Origin: Parelaphostrongylus tenuis | Lineage: Eukaryota > Nematoda > Chromadorea > Rhabditida > Metastrongylidae | Assembly (NCBI GenBank): GCA_019055375.1 | Contig: JAHQIW010000461.1 | Span: 1-64,000, forward strand | Direction of reading: 5' to 3' | DNA: 64,000 nt | Shown: positions 1-12,469 of the stretch, piece after piece | How positions within the stretch are numbered: position 1 is the stretch's first letter | How the letters are laid out: each line of letters starts with the position of its first letter | Notes under the pieces: generated by a model | Told to the model about the DNA's origin: nothing | Databases searched by the model: none | Seen by the model: the letters and a program-made list of their open reading frames with translations, nothing else | Made by a program: the position numbers and the translations under genes

Positions 1-1985
1 CACGAGCAATGAACATTTTCAGGTGACAGATGCTAACGTGAAAGAGCTCGGATGCGCATTTTACTTCTGTGATGCCAATGGGATAAAGTATATGTTTGTC
101 TGCAAATATAATAAATCATAACTCTGCAACGAAAGATTTGTACCGAGTTTAGTTTCCCTAAATAATTTTCGCAAGTCATCTGATGTACATCTATGAAGTT
201 TGAGTTTTTGACTCACACTGAGAAACTTGTTTGACTATCGTACTTCAGATTGCATCCTCACAAACTGAATCAACTTAGAAAAAATATTTTGGAAATAATT
301 AAGCAGGAGAGACGCTTTTATTGGCTGAAATCCTACTTCATTGATCGTTTTAGATCGAATTAAGCTGAAGGTTGAAAACATACAGATATGTATCTAATAA
401 AATTGAATTATATGCAAAACTCTGAATATCACAAAGGAGCCGAATCTGGAGCTCAACCCTTGTGAGAATGCAAGTTATCACTTGCCCATTCAAACTCTGT
501 TCTATCATCACGTCTTTTTGCTATACAGTATATAATCTGGAGCGAACAAAGATTATGTAATCTACGGGAATAAGGAAAGGAAATATCGAAATCTGTCAAT
601 TTTTCGGCCAGCTGTATAAGTTTGAATCGTTATGTTAGTGATTCATTCATTATTAGCAGAGCTGAGTGTGTCGCAGTAAGATCAAGTTTAGTAAACTTCT
701 CTTTCCGGACATTTTACGCTTTTAAGATGTGCCACAAACCGCCTTTTTTTTTATGAGAGTGTGACCAATTACCGCATGAGTCGTGCCGTTGAAAGATACC
801 TATGTTCATCGAGGATATTTCCTCTTATCTAAACTCAGTTATCATGAAATGGGTCTGCTGCGAATAAAAGTCATAGACAACTCACCAATTTTTCTTTTTC
901 TTTCTTCGATTCCAATATGATATCCCAACTAAAATTCTATATTTCTTTATTCACTCGCCCTCTATCAGCATTAAAATTTTCATAGGCGAATTTGTGAAAG
1001 AACTCTCAAAACCAGATGAGTTTTTATAATTTTTCATAGTATATAGTTAAAATTGATGTAAGCGACTATCTATTGACCTCGGTATATTTGAACTAAATCA
1101 GTAGCCTTATCTTAATAAGCTGTTCCGAGGTGAAACAGTAGCGCTCATTGAGTAGTGGTAATCCAGTACAATACAGTGTACAGTAGTGCGCTACAATGAC
1201 AATATAATTCAGTGGCCAACTTTTGGTGAGAATCGCTTTCTTTCGAGTTTGGAAGGGAAAAATTGACCCTCAACACTTGATCAAAAACCTCAATATCCTC
1301 AGCAAAAAACGTAAGAAACGAAATTTGGATTGCATAGTAAAAACTTTCATTTCAGAACACACACCGTTTACATGTTTTAGGTCTTCCAGTTATTCATTAT
1401 AGAACAGGCGTTTACAGTCAATGCATGAGTGAGCTTGTGCCTAACTCAGGCCCCTATCAAAAAAAAATCACTTGATAAAAAGGTTTATGCGATTTGTTCA
1501 AACAGCTTCAGAAGACATCATCTTCATCAAAACACTAACACCGTTAACGAAAGTTCTAAGAGTGATCCTAACATCAATGGTGTGTCAGAGAAATCGAGGG
1601 TCAACGTATTTATGGCATGGGTCTTCCAGAGATTGCACGTTCGCTCTTGACAGTAGGTCCAAGTTTCTCATCAGTGCAACTCATTTCTAAGGAAAACCTG
1701 TGTAGTTTCGCATGCAACTTGCAAGAACTTCACTGCAGACTCCGCTACAGTGTTAGAACAGACTTATTAAAGAGGCATTAGCAACAAACTATAGGGGCAA
1801 TACCAAGCCGTCTTATCCTTGAGCGTTCTTTAGACAACAAAACTCTATTAATTAGGTAGATATCAATTTTTGCATATTTTTGGACGAAACTCTCAGCACT
1901 CTCAGCCACAATCGCGCGAAAAGCTTTTTTACAGCTTAACAACGCAGCAACAGCACAGGAAAACGGCATGCGACAAGTACAGGAG
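1..1985. other. Unassigned AT-rich region, no gene seen
   Basis: No open frame here resembles a known protein and none is long. At about 35-125 there is one degenerate unit of the CAH repeat found near 18.4-18.8 kb and 40.4-40.8 kb; the shared words include a 'cggatg(c/t)gcatttt' block. The remainder shows no structure I can name. Confidence 0.5.
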
Positions 1986-1989
1986 CTAA

Positions 1990-2205
1990 TATAATCCAAA
2001 ACCATTAGATCATCAATTAGCAATGAGGGCGAGGAGGGGGGGGGGGGGGGAGTTTGTGGCAATTCCTCATCAGTTGGATGTTGCGACAACAAAAAGACCT
2101 TGAAGACACCACTCTCTACGTCAGTCATCTGATAAGAAGTCCAAGAACAATATCGAAAATTAAACAAGGAATGGGTAGTAATATCAAGCTCGCTAGTTTA
2201 GAACC
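1990..2205 (+). pseudogene. Penelope-like element relic, N-terminal RT-proximal part
   Basis: Translation in shifting frames gives GEFVAIPHQLDVATTKR, then LEDTTLY, then NKEWV. These match in order GGEFVVIPRQLDIAITNR, LEDASLY and NNEWV near residues 36-81 of the intact PLE protein at 25.2-27.0 kb. At least one frameshift falls after the KR, and stop codons follow. The poly-G run at 2036-2050 lies where the intact copy encodes DKGGEF, so the run is an expansion inside a dead coding sequence. Only this small piece is present and it cannot encode a functional protein. Identification as a PLE relic is based on matching order and residues by eye. Confidence 0.7.
2036..2050 (+). repeat. Uninterrupted run of 15 G
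   Basis: Fifteen consecutive guanines, preceded by gaggag. The run sits inside the PLE relic. Its length may vary between individuals and assemblies, and it could form a G-quadruplex (inference). Confidence 0.95.
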
Positions 2206-2224
2206 TTCTGGGTTTTTTTCGATG

Positions 2225-2410
2225 ATGAGGGAACAAATGAATTCAGTGATCTCATTCGCTGGACAAGAATTTCCCATAGGATTGTTAGCAATCACTCGAA
2301 AGCTTAGTGCTCTGACTAAAAAGTGCATGTGGTCGTTTTTCAAGAAGACCCTCTTATAACGCTGTGATATTCAAAACAAATTATGTTTCACACGTGCATA
2401 TTTCTCGCAG
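2225..2410 (+). repeat. Dispersed repeat R1, copy 1
   Basis: This segment is similar to 8100-8260 and 10430-10560. The three share a block around 'ctcattcgc' and a block around 'atcactcgaaagctta'. Translated, they give related strings beginning ISFAGQEF, MSFARQEL and ISFAEEEI and each continuing to a (T/I)RK(L/F) block, so the ancestor may have been coding. The family is unknown to me. Confidence 0.5.
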
Positions 2411-2714
2411 TACAACTCTCTCCTTTCGACCTACTAGTGATCATTCGATAGTGCGAGATTTATAGATTCCAATTTAGTGGTCTATTTCATAGAAAGACCG
2501 TTTCTGTGCCGAATAGCAGGTTGGATAAAATTGATTCACACACGCCGGCATGTACTCTTCGACCTATTCACGGGCTACGAGATGGGGCGGATGTCAATGG
2601 AGGTTGCGCAACTATCGATTAGTGGCGTCAACATGAACTGCGATTTTCATCATATGATGCTGCAAAAATTACTTTACATGTTCTCAAGCTCAACAATATT
2701 CTTAAGGCTCTGAA

Positions 2715-5700
2715 TATAAATATGTAGGTCGATTTAATGACCACTTTGACAACATTCAAAAAGCCAGAAGCTCCTAGTTGCTTCAAGCACTGACTATAAA
2801 CATCATGGCTTAATGCAAGATAAAGTTTACAACTGAGACCAAAAGGTTAAAAATCTTTCATCGCATTTTCATGTTACAAAATCGATCGATCATTGAGTCA
2901 AACCACCTTGCTGCCTTATCCAGCGGTACGTTAATTGGCCAAAGAACGCATGATTGCATATGTAAATGAGTTCTAAGTTCCTGTTACAGTGCACAAAAAT
3001 GGTCTCTTTAGAAAATAAGCGCAGTGTTCAGATTTCTGAATCTTACGCTGTTGAATGATTACTAATGAAAAATGGTAAACAAGCTCGAGGGACATGTGAA
3101 ACTTGATCTTATTTTCCCTGCCAAACAGTCTTTCCACAAACTAAGCACAGCGTTGGATCATTGATACTTACGCTAACGAATGATGACTATCAGTCTCAAA
3201 AAAGAGCTCTGCCCAGCAAGGTGGAAATCACAAATGTTGTCTTTCTCCTACAGCGCTAACTAAAAGAGCTTTTTCCAGTTTTGAATTCTTTGGGACTTGT
3301 AATATCAAGAGAGTACTAGCAGTTTAAGAATGGAGTATTGTCCAGAGAAATATAAGCGAGAAAAGATAAGAACGCGCTATTGTGTGAAACATAATTTTAA
3401 CTAGGATTTTATGGCCTTATAAAAGGGTGTTTTAAAAGCCGGCCAAGCTGGGCTCTAGTCAGAGATCTAATCTTTCGAGTAATTGCTAACACTTCGACGA
3501 AAGGAAAATAAGGCTACATTTTTTCTTGTTGAGCAAAAGCGGGGATGTTTGGCAGAATTTATAATACATTTTGATGCACTAAAATAACGGTTAACGTCTC
3601 AGCGAAATCATTTCCATCGAAGCCCGGATTGATGAGCTCGATTGCAATCTAACTGGCTAAGTACTTTCGTCACCGCGGCCGAAGAAAACGTGATAGGCAA
3701 ATTTGACGCTCGCAGTAAATGGGTCAGTATTGAATTACTCTTTTTTGCTTTTTGCTTTTTGCTTTTTTATATTTTCTAAGTATTCATCAGGGGCAAGCTA
3801 CACAGATCCTTGCATAAGAGAGGAATATACCTAGCTCGGGTAGAAAAAATCAGTCTGAGTTATGGTATCAAGCCACGCGTGACTACCAGATTTCCATGAT
3901 TGTGATTTATTTCCCGGTTTTGCTATTCATTCAAAATTTCGGAAGTTTTTAGCACGGATTGTAGTGTGAGAGTTCTATCTTTTTTTGTATCATTATAATA
4001 TTTTCCATTCTATTTTGTTTTTCTCGAGGCTTGTTATGTTGTTCGGTGTATTGAATTCAACTGAGGTATTAGAAAACAGTCGAATTTAAAGGTGTCGCCT
4101 ACTTACCAGACATGAGAAACGACCTTGATCTCTGCAATGTCAAGGACTTTATCACCTGACATGAAATGATCAGTTCTTGCTGCACTAAATGGTGAGCTTT
4201 TACCTTACACACAAAATAAATAATTTTGCGTTAACTTCTTCAAATGTAGGGCGTATATTTCTTTACAAGGCGCTGACCACGCTTAAAGCATCGTGCTACT
4301 GATGTGGTTGGAAGTTGGAACATATATTTAGCAATATGTAAGTGTCATAACAAACCTTATGAAAGGCTCACACTGTGCTGTCAGGAGTAGATTCAAAGCA
4401 AACTTTGAAAAAACGATCGAATAGAAAGACAACTTTTCATTCGCGCTCTGTTTCCCATGAGTGCCTATGAGGTGTTTTGTGTGGTTTTCAATTCTCGGAA
4501 ACGTGCCCCTTTATACAAAAGCAACGCGATCTACCCGATTTGTCATTGAATCAGTCCCCGCATGCCTTTCAAGAGATTAGGCATCCGTCGCAAAACTCAT
4601 CCAGCCGCCCTTTCTTAAGCAGTGTTTTGTTAACTAAAGATGAGCATACACTCAAGTTTAAGTCCAACCACACTAAGGTATACTCAGGCAAAACTCGGTC
4701 AGTGCCGCAGCGATTATCACTAATTGGAACACTGCTAAAGGATGGTTCAAACGTGTTCATCTGAAGCAGCGTTTAACGGCTGTGTTCATTTAGTTGAAAA
4801 CAAGGTCCTGCATAAATGGGACCTTACACGTATCATCTTCTGGAGACGACACTTCTCTTCTAAATCTAATCCAAGGCACTTTTTGGATATCTTAGCCATC
4901 GGTAATAGTTATCTTTCGGAGTCAAACTCAGAAAATCTATCTCGTGCTTTTTGCTTGTGCTATTATTCACGTGGTTTTCTATACCACTTCAAACTGGTGG
5001 GCGCGTTTGAGCATATCGCCTTAAACGTTTGGGAATTCAGGAACGGAAGCTAATTTGCTTTCACTTTTCCCACGCGAATTTTATGTTTTATGAGTGATCA
5101 TTAATAACGGCTCCTGTATCTAACTCCTTCTGAGTACATCAGATGACAAAACAATAATTTTTACATCCACAACAGAAAAGTTGCTGCATATCGATTGTTT
5201 GAGCTCTCATCTTCGCCAAAGAATCATAGCAGGTCTTGAAGTAGCTTCTGCCACACAGCCTGCCCTTCATTTATTCCAAATAATTCCGGAACCATGTAAA
5301 CATCATTTGTCCGTAAAGCGAGCTGTTGTAAAGGAAATTTTGTGAGATTTTGTGTGATTAATTTGATTTAGCCACGTGGGACATTCACTAGATGCTTCTG
5401 TATCGAATTCCTCGTATTTGGAGTATCATTTATCCTCACAACACTAACAACAGATTATATGGAGAGTGTAGACAACAGAATAATATCTGAGCGTATTACC
5501 AAGCAAAAAAAGCCTACCTTCAATTTCTGTCAGCTTACATTCACTTCGTTAAAGGTGGTTTCAGAAGGCAACGGACGGTAAAGTTTAGGTTTAGGATAGA
5601 GATTCTAGAGTAGGACTATAGAACACACATTTGCTTCTAGTTCACGTGAAAAGTCATTTGTTAAGATGTGAATTAGGGGGCTGATTTGAAAATACAATAG

Positions 5701-5900
5701 AAAGTCCTTCGACTTTCGACAATCCTTAAAGTGTTCATGCATTTACAGTAACAGTCACCAAAGTGAATCGAAAGTTTGAGAGTCTTTCGAGGCATAAACA
5801 TAGACTTGCAAAGGCAGGATGTATGCGAACTATGACAGAACAAGCTGGAGTGAACCACACCTGAGGATAGAAACACTTCTTGAAATGTTATGGAGAATGT
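2715..5900. other. Unassigned region with dispersed repeat R2 and a heptamer run
   Basis: No recognisable gene. About 3000-3300 resembles 8480-8740: both contain a 'gaa(g/a)cttgatct' block, an 'acagtct' block and a 'ctacagcg' block in the same order. A short tandem run with unit TTTTTGC lies at 3741-3768. Nothing else is identifiable. Confidence 0.45.
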
Positions 5901-5904
5901 TGTT

Positions 5905-6830
5905 TATAAGGTCGGAATTTTATAATTTGGAATATTGCAATTCTTGTAAGTTGTGGGTGTCAGCCAGCGAATGTGCAACTGGCCAACGTCCTTTATTTTT
6001 ACGTTCCCATCGCAAGAAGAACTTGCTGCTTTTCATGCTACAGACCTTTTCCATGCGATGGGAGCAGGACATTCCTTGCGTGCTTGAAGCTACGCTTTGT
6101 GTGTGGATTTTTATGTGACTGTATACTCACTGCAGCGCTTCATGTGGTAAACTCTTTACGTTTGGCTCATATATAAGCTTTCTTCAAGACAAAAAAAACC
6201 AGTCACCATTGATTAGCAGCTAGCTGTTGATCATTAGAATAGCTGTAATAATACAGTACTCACTCTTCTTATCCGATTGGTCTACTTCCAGTTTATCCAC
6301 AGCAAACTCGTTTAATCCTGCCGTGGTTCTCAGCTGTTTGGAACTGGCTCTAAACTCTCTTGAGATAATTACAATTGACACTGACCTATACTGTAAGTGT
6401 CGAACACGGCAACATTAAACAAGTTTAGTGTGGGTAAACTGTAAGTGACCAATCGGATGAGAGGACTGAGTACATTAGGATTACAAAAACCCTAACACCA
6501 ACCGCTGCCTGCTGACTGATAACGACTGATTTTTCTGTTCTCAAAAAGCTTATGTATAAACCACAGATAAAGAGTTTACCAGATGAAACGCTACGGTAAG
6601 CCTACAGTTGCATAAAAATCTACGCACACAAAGGGTTAGCTTCAAGCACGTAAGGAATGTCTTGCTCACACCACATGAAGCAAAGGTTCGGAGCATAAAA
6701 AATGATAAGTCCATTCAGCGATGGAAACGTGAAAACAAAGGACGTTGGTTAGATGCACATTCTTTCGCCGGCACCCGCAACTTACAAGAACTACAGTATA
6801 CTAAATTACAAAATTCCGAATAATCCGTAC
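5905..6830. repeat. Fold-back (long inverted repeat) element, about 0.9 kb
   Basis: The sequence from about 5905 to 6385 is recovered in reverse complement between about 6400 and 6830. Matching blocks include 'cttgtaagttg' near 5945 against 'caacttacaag' near 6780, 'aacgtccttta' near 5985 against 'aaaggacgtt' near 6738, and 'atccgattggt' near 6272 against 'accaatcgga' near 6450. The loop is only tens of bases, so the two arms, about 430 bp each, form a hairpin-like unit. There is no transposase in it. It resembles a fold-back MITE, but I could not define a target-site duplication. Confidence 0.75.
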
Positions 6831-8090
6831 TGGGTCATGCTGCCGATCCAGAACAAATGCCAAGGCAAAACTGCTGAACAATCCAGAAAATATGCGGATT
6901 GGACTTTGCATTTGAAAATGGAGTAGTCAAGAGGTATACATACTGAGGTAAAGGTGACTATCGCTGCACAAGAATCTAAAATACCTGCTGGAAAACCTTT
7001 GGTGAGTTTTGCAAAAACGAATTTCAAGAAATGAACCATAAGTAGAAGTTTCTTTTGGTCACGCGCGATCTTTGACGTCCGGTTTTCAGTATATGTAGAC
7101 AACATTTTCCATTTAACGATGTTCTATATTTCACTTAGATCTGTGCTGTTATAACTTCGAAATCTCTAGAGCCAATTGCAATTCCAACGCGCTTTTGCTT
7201 TTGTACGCTGAGTGCGCGTCGGTGCACCCACGTTTGTCAAAACATTGATGAACTTTTGTTGTACACCAGCTTATTTGTGCTTATTTGTGCTCATAAATAA
7301 GCCTATTCGTGCAGGTGTTCTTTTACTGAATCAACAGTGGACGTACGTTTAGTGGTCTTGCTTCAAAATATCTTTGCTCGGCTCTAACTTTGATCCGTAC
7401 CAATCTCACACCATAATAAGTTAAATATAAGCGACCGAACCTTTCAAGGGAGCCTCTGCCTAGTCTGAATCTAGGTCACTGTCCCCCATCTGCATACTAT
7501 CTCATTCTACTCTAGTCATATATTCCTAAGTTGCTATTATTGTAGTGTTTCGTAGCAATAAATGATATAATCCGTATCCGGGTTTGATATAGAGACAATT
7601 ACTAAAAGTCGCACGTGAGCAACTCACTTTAACTGTACTATATTCTCCACTCTACCACTGTGGTACGCTAAGGAATTTACTAAGGAAAATGGGACATAGA
7701 CATGCCTTATAAAACTGGAAATCGACATAAGATCTGAGAAAAAATATTAGAACGACTCTTGAAGGAATTTCGCAGCTCTTCACAGATAACAAGTGTAATG
7801 CAAGGAAACACGTTCGTAGCGCACTCCAAACATTTACATTATCGTTTGCTTGCGATTCCAAAAAAGACGAAGAAGCCACAAAGTGATTGTGCCCAAAATA
7901 AACTACTATTGGGCTACTTTCAGAGGAAAAAATAAAAAAATCCATATTTGGGAAGCAATAACTTTAAAGACGAATTATGGAAGCATTCTCAATGCGTTGC
8001 CGTATCAACTCTTCCCTATAAAGTACGCTGACATTTTAACAAAATGAAATCGAGAAGTGTTATTTACAATCATAGACTGGGCAACGAAAT
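6831..8090. other. Unassigned region
   Basis: No gene recognised. A short direct repeat of 'gcttatttgt' occurs twice in tandem near 7270-7290. Short open frames on both strands look like chance frames in AT-rich DNA. Confidence 0.45.
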
Positions 8091-8099
8091 GGCGAAAAG

Positions 8100-8740
8100 G
8101 TGGTGACAATAAATGATACGATGTCTTTCGCTAGACAAGAACTATTCGTGAGAGTGTTAGTAATCATTCGAAAGTTTGGATCACTGGCTACTGCGCTAAG
8201 TAGCCGCGTTTCAGCAAAGTCATTCTAAAGACCTGCAGCATTCGAAATATTATGAAGCTTTATTGCGGTCGCGCTCTTTCACAACTACTTCGCGAGAAAC
8301 ACGAAAACCATATGAACGATTAAAGGGAACTTTGTCCTATCAAAATCTTTAACTTTTTGTGAAGTTTCTTCCAAAGTGGGAAAAAATCCCAAATTGAACA
8401 ACAAAAATTTCACTCTACATGTGAGATGCGACAATGCGATCGATCGATCCTTACGAAATCCACTGCCACCCCTCCCCCACTCCGGCACACACGCTAGCCA
8501 CATGCGCGGCGTGTGTGAAGCTTGATCTCATTGCCTCTGACACTACAGAAAAACAGTCTCTTCAAAAAATAAGAGCAGCGCTGAAATTGTGAAAAAATAC
8601 GCTATCGATTGGTCACTTATGATCTGAGAGACGATTTCTGCCCTACAACAATTATGCGTATGAAACAAAGCTTTTTCTTTGTCCTACAGCGCCATAAAAA
8701 AGTGGTTTCAAAAATCAACAACGCTGCGCAGTAGCCACAG
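8100..8740 (+). repeat. Dispersed repeats R1 (copy 2) and R2 (copy 2)
   Basis: 8100-8260 matches the R1 block at 2.2 kb. 8480-8740 matches the R2 block near 3.0-3.3 kb. In both places R1 comes before R2 in the same orientation, so the two blocks may be parts of one longer degenerate element. No coding capacity remains. Confidence 0.45.
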
Positions 8741-9529
8741 ATCTAAGCTTTCGTCTAACTACTAAGAGCACAATGGAAAATCCATGTTCAGCGAAAAAGC
8801 TCGTTTTTTTTTTCTTCATCGCCATTCAACAGAAAAGAGCTAGCAATAGTGCAAAAGAATCTTTGTTTCCATGAGCTGAATCTTGACAAAAATGCGTTAG
8901 AAAGCTAAATATTGTAATCACGAATATTTTCGGCCAAATATCAGATTGACAAGGTAATTTCCTTAAAGAAAACACAAATGAAATGGCAAACACGATGTCC
9001 ACTTGACGAGTCAACTTGTGCTGAGGTGCCGTGAGTATCACTAGCCACTCGGAGACCGACCATCCTGAAGTCGAAGTAGTGTGTCAAAACATGGATAGGA
9101 AACAGGCCCATCTCATTCAAAAACACGATCCACACATCAGAGCGGACCAAAACAGCGATTTACTTTTCCTGATCACTCCATCAACTGAAAAGAAAGTACA
9201 TGGGCTAACAAAGCCATTGCATTCAATACACTTTGCAGAATAAAGTGGGCCAGCACGTAAATTGAATTATCCTGATCACCCATCAATTGAAATGCAGTTA
9301 TTATGTCTCCAATTATTTTTCCCAGCATGGTCCAGAAAATAAAATTTTCCTTACAAAAACAAATTTTTATACTTACCTATTTCGTGCAGAATTTTCTTGC
9401 ACATCGTTCGGTAAATTGTTGCACATATTTGTCCAACAGTGGAGCAGTCACGAAAAGTCATTCGCAACTTAGTGCTTTACGAGTTCAATTGCGGCACATT
9501 TTTCAAACTGCATTTGACAACATCAATCG

Positions 9530-9780
9530 TGCACAAGGCCGCCAAGTTGTGGGTAGAACTACGTCATATACTTCTTAGAACGACTTACAAAGTTTTGCAA
9601 TGGAGACAGTGATTTGGACGATCAACCAAGATCGGAAAGTCCGCGTTAAATCGCTCGAGAAGCAGTCATTAAAGTGCTCGAAGAAGATCCGACTTTGTCA
9701 AACGGTAATATGGCCGATGATTTCCAATGTTCAGCGCCGGCAGCACTGCATCCAGGCAAACGGAGAATACTTCAAATAAT
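9530..9780 (+). pseudogene. Mariner-type transposase relic, N-terminal part
   Basis: The + strand reads KFCNGDSDLDDQPRSESPR, and after a stop IAREAVIKVLEEDPTLSNGN and MADDF. This matches the first helix-turn-helix region of mariner transposases: a phenylalanine plus NGD box, then an acidic 'LxDxxRSGRP'-like box, then 'EADPxxT'. An in-frame TAA interrupts it and I see no catalytic domain downstream. It is a dead fragment. A relation to the mariner at 19.9-20.6 kb is likely but they are different copies. Confidence 0.6.
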
Positions 9781-10009
9781 TGACACTTCAAATAATTGAG
9801 ATATTTGACACTTTCGACTACCTGGGACAGTGAATTTCTAAATTTATGGATCAAGTTCGGGAACTTAGTTGGAGACCTAATAGTCAATGGACCAACAAAG
9901 GCCATTGCATTTAAAATACAATTCACATATCAAAGAGGACAGACAGAAAAACTGAATTCTGCCGAAGACCTTATCAACTAGAAAAGCAAATTGTCAAAGG
10001 GCTATCAAG

Positions 10010-10345
10010 GCCCATCTCATTCAAAAGTACGACTTCGACTCGTACTTAGGCGTACGGTCTAAATGGGAAATCATTCCACAATGACTCGGTAGACCACTTT
10101 TCGCTCTAATTTCAGTGTCGTCCGATGTGTTCAACACACTCGCATTGATATGCATTGAATTTGAGGCATACGGTGTAAAATTAATATTCACTTTTGAATG
10201 TGAACAAAATCTTATCAGCCATGAAATTTTTTTGCCAGTTCTATTATTACTCGAATCAGCAGCTCCAAAAAAGACAAATTATGGCGAAACTTTCATAGCA
10301 AGCTACAACAACATCGAGTGATTCACGAATATTTCGCGGCCACGC
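10010..10345 (+). pseudogene. Degenerate fragment of an unknown small secreted-type protein, copy 1
   Basis: This matches 55570-55915 over about 340 bp, including a shared upstream block ('cgactcgta') and a shared end (YNxIE then TGA). The reading 10115-10321 gives SDVFNTLALICIEFEAYGVK; copy 2 gives SDVFDSFALTCTEYDAYGVK. Copy 2 also has a hydrophobic leader before this block, whereas here the equivalent leader is broken by a stop (ATG ACT CGG TAG). A good nematode splice-acceptor string (tttcag) precedes SDV here at about 10109. The product family is unknown to me; a secreted protein is only suggested by the leader in copy 2. Confidence 0.4.
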
Positions 10346-10429
10346 GGTGACGGAGAAATAGGATTGCTACATCTAAGGATGCAAGAGGAGAAACCTTTCA
10401 CGATGCTGAGTTCTTTTTTTGATTAGAAG

Positions 10430-10560
10430 AAAGCAGATAAAAAACAGATCTCATTCGCCGAAGAGGAAATTTTTATAGGGGTGTTAATAACTATTCGGAA
10501 GCTGAGACTTGGGACTACAGCTCAACGTCGCCGCTTTTCAGAGTACCCTTTTATAAGATT
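10430..10560 (+). repeat. Dispersed repeat R1, copy 3
   Basis: This matches R1 copies at 2.2 and 8.1 kb across the 'ctcattcgc' and 'attcggaagct' blocks, and reads ISFAEEEIFIGVL on the + strand. An AT-rich low-complexity stretch follows at about 10560-10625. Confidence 0.45.
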
Positions 10561-11680
10561 AAATTGAAAAGTAAAAAAATTTGAAAAATTTTAATCATAA
10601 AAAATTAAAATTAAAAAATTCTTATTACTTATCTCTGGCGTCTCTAATCTGGCTCTGAAATCCATTTTTTCTATTATAGAGACTTCGTCAGACTTGTTGT
10701 ACAACGCGTTCAATTTACTCTCACCTGCTGTATAGTTGATGAACGTCAGTTGATAACATTGACTATCTCTCGACACGAAAGTTAGGGCAAAAATATCTAT
10801 GCTTAATAGAAATGTTCAAATTTCTTTTATCTTCTTTGCCTATTGAAGCCGCGCTCCAACTCCACTTCTCTCCGGCAGTCAACAACAACATTCTATGGAA
10901 CGCCTCAGCAAGGCTATCCTGAGGTTACAGAGAGACTCGCTCAAGCAGTATTCTACGCCGTTGAAGACGAAAAGCGAACTGAATGCTAGAAGTATTGGAA
11001 TCCGCACAGTGGAAAAAAAAACATTGTGATGACGGATCTAATAAAGTGCTAAAATAAAGTAAAAAAAAAACATATGACCTTAATGTCTGTCAGACGTCGT
11101 CGTAAAATAAAAGAATGGCAAATTGATAATTACGATCCGATTGGGTATGTTTACCTTTATCTATCCATATCGATAATAATTTATTCATTTGTTTATTTAC
11201 ACGACTCATCACCACTTTTTACTGTGAGAATCTCATCATTCCAAGCCTTAGTTTCCTTACACTTATCGTTCGAAAGGTGCTGAACATTTTGCACGATGTT
11301 CCGACTGCTACTCAGATTTTTCTCCTTTTATCAATGACATAAAATGCTGATTTAGTCTTGTATTTCTTCTTTATTAGATTGTTCTTGTATTTGGATCCTC
11401 CGCTCATCCTGCCCATGTGTATACTTATCGCTCTACCTTTCAGTGGTGCTAGTGCTCATTCATCCTGTCATCAATGACTGTACAATGAATATAACATCTA
11501 TTCCATTATATCAATACTAGAAATTCTATCAATACTTTAATTTGAGTGTCGATTATTGCAATGGCTGCCAGCTCAACTGGGTTTATAAAGCGAAATCACA
11601 TGCCCGACCAAACCTGTTGAAGGATGGTGGCTGACAGATAGTATAGAGATGTTGAAGATTAAGTGGTGGAGCGAATGTAC

Positions 11681-11820
11681 ATGGGCGGGTAGTGGAGCAC
11701 GCGTTCCGGGTGTGGTTGAAACGCGGGTTCGACTCCTGGCTGAGGCTGTGTTTTTGCTCACCACTCAATTCTCCTAGGTATATATGAGACATCATAACAC
11801 TGCGAAAAATGCATTAAAGA
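11681..11820 (+). repeat. tRNA-derived SINE-like element, family 2, copy 1
   Basis: A tRNA-like head ('gggtagtggagcacgcg', then the B-box-like 'gcgggttcgactcc') is followed by a body shared with 56200-56275: 'tttgctcaccactcaattct', a TATA-rich stretch, and 'catcataacactgcgaaa'. The head has no good cloverleaf, so it is a retrotransposed relic and not a tRNA gene. Confidence 0.6.
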
Positions 11821-11902
11821 TACTAGAAATTTCTACTACATTTCAAACATTCAATATAATTTTTGGAAATGTTTAGAGCCTTACTCGAGGTTGGTATGCC
11901 AT

Positions 11903-11949
11903 AGCCACACACGCGTGTTCTGGATGTCTCGCCCTTTTCGTCAGTGGCC
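11903..11949 (-). ncRNA. Hammerhead-ribozyme-like motif (degenerate), 11.9-kb copy
   Basis: On the minus strand GGCCA is followed directly by CUGACGA, which fits the hammerhead core CUGANGA. A spacer ends at AGAAC (expected GAAA plus C), then ACACGCGUGU, then UGGCU. GGCCA and UGGCU can pair as stem I, and ACA/UGU as stem III. The residue at the cleavage site is G, which normally abolishes cleavage, and stem II is weak. Two sister copies lie at 12178 and 12283. It is probably a decayed ribozyme. Confidence 0.4.
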
Positions 11950-12177
11950 CACGCCCTCATTAAGCCCTGCACTGTAGCAGGAGGGGATGCGGATGATGCG
12001 GATGTGGTGGCGGCACAGTGTACGATGACATTGTGCCATCACCCACTTTTCCGCCGATGGATCGTGGCAGGTAGAACAAAATCGATCCAAGGCATCGATT
12101 GTTCTTAAACCTCGCCCTAAACATTTAATATAACTTTCTAAAAATGTTTGGAACATTGACCCAGGTTGGTATGCCAG

Positions 12178-12220
12178 AGCCATACACGCGTAATCCGGAG
12201 GTCTCGCCCTGTCACTGTAC
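12178..12220 (-). ncRNA. Hammerhead-ribozyme-like relic, sister of the 11.9-kb copy
   Basis: This shares ACGCGUGUAUGGCU and the GGGCGAGACCUCC block with the copies at 11903 and 12283. The cleavage-site residue is A here, but the CUGANGA core and the GAAA box are not preserved. Confidence 0.3.
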
Positions 12221-12282
12221 ATTGCGCCGCCACCACATTCGCCTCTCTCTTGCTACAGTGCAGTGCTTAATGAGGGGCGTGT

Positions 12283-12328
12283 GCCACTGGCTAGCAGGGC
12301 GAAACCTCCGAAACTCGCGTGTATGGCT
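12283..12328 (+). ncRNA. Hammerhead-ribozyme-like relic, sister copy on + strand
   Basis: It reads GCCA, a corrupted core, GGGCGAAACCUCC, a perfect GAAAC, UCGCGUGU, A, then UGGC. GCCA/UGGC can form stem I and the cleavage-site residue is A, as required. The CUGANGA box is lost. Compared with the 11.9-kb copy, each retains what the other has lost. Confidence 0.35.
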
Positions 12329-12469
12329 CTGGTATACCAGCCTCGGGTAAGGCTCTTAATATATCTGAAGAACAAATTGGATTTTTATTGCGAGGTTTCA
12401 AAATCAGTCGGTCTTCGAACATCATTACTCACTGCGTCTATGCTTATGACATATATAAATCCAAATTTC

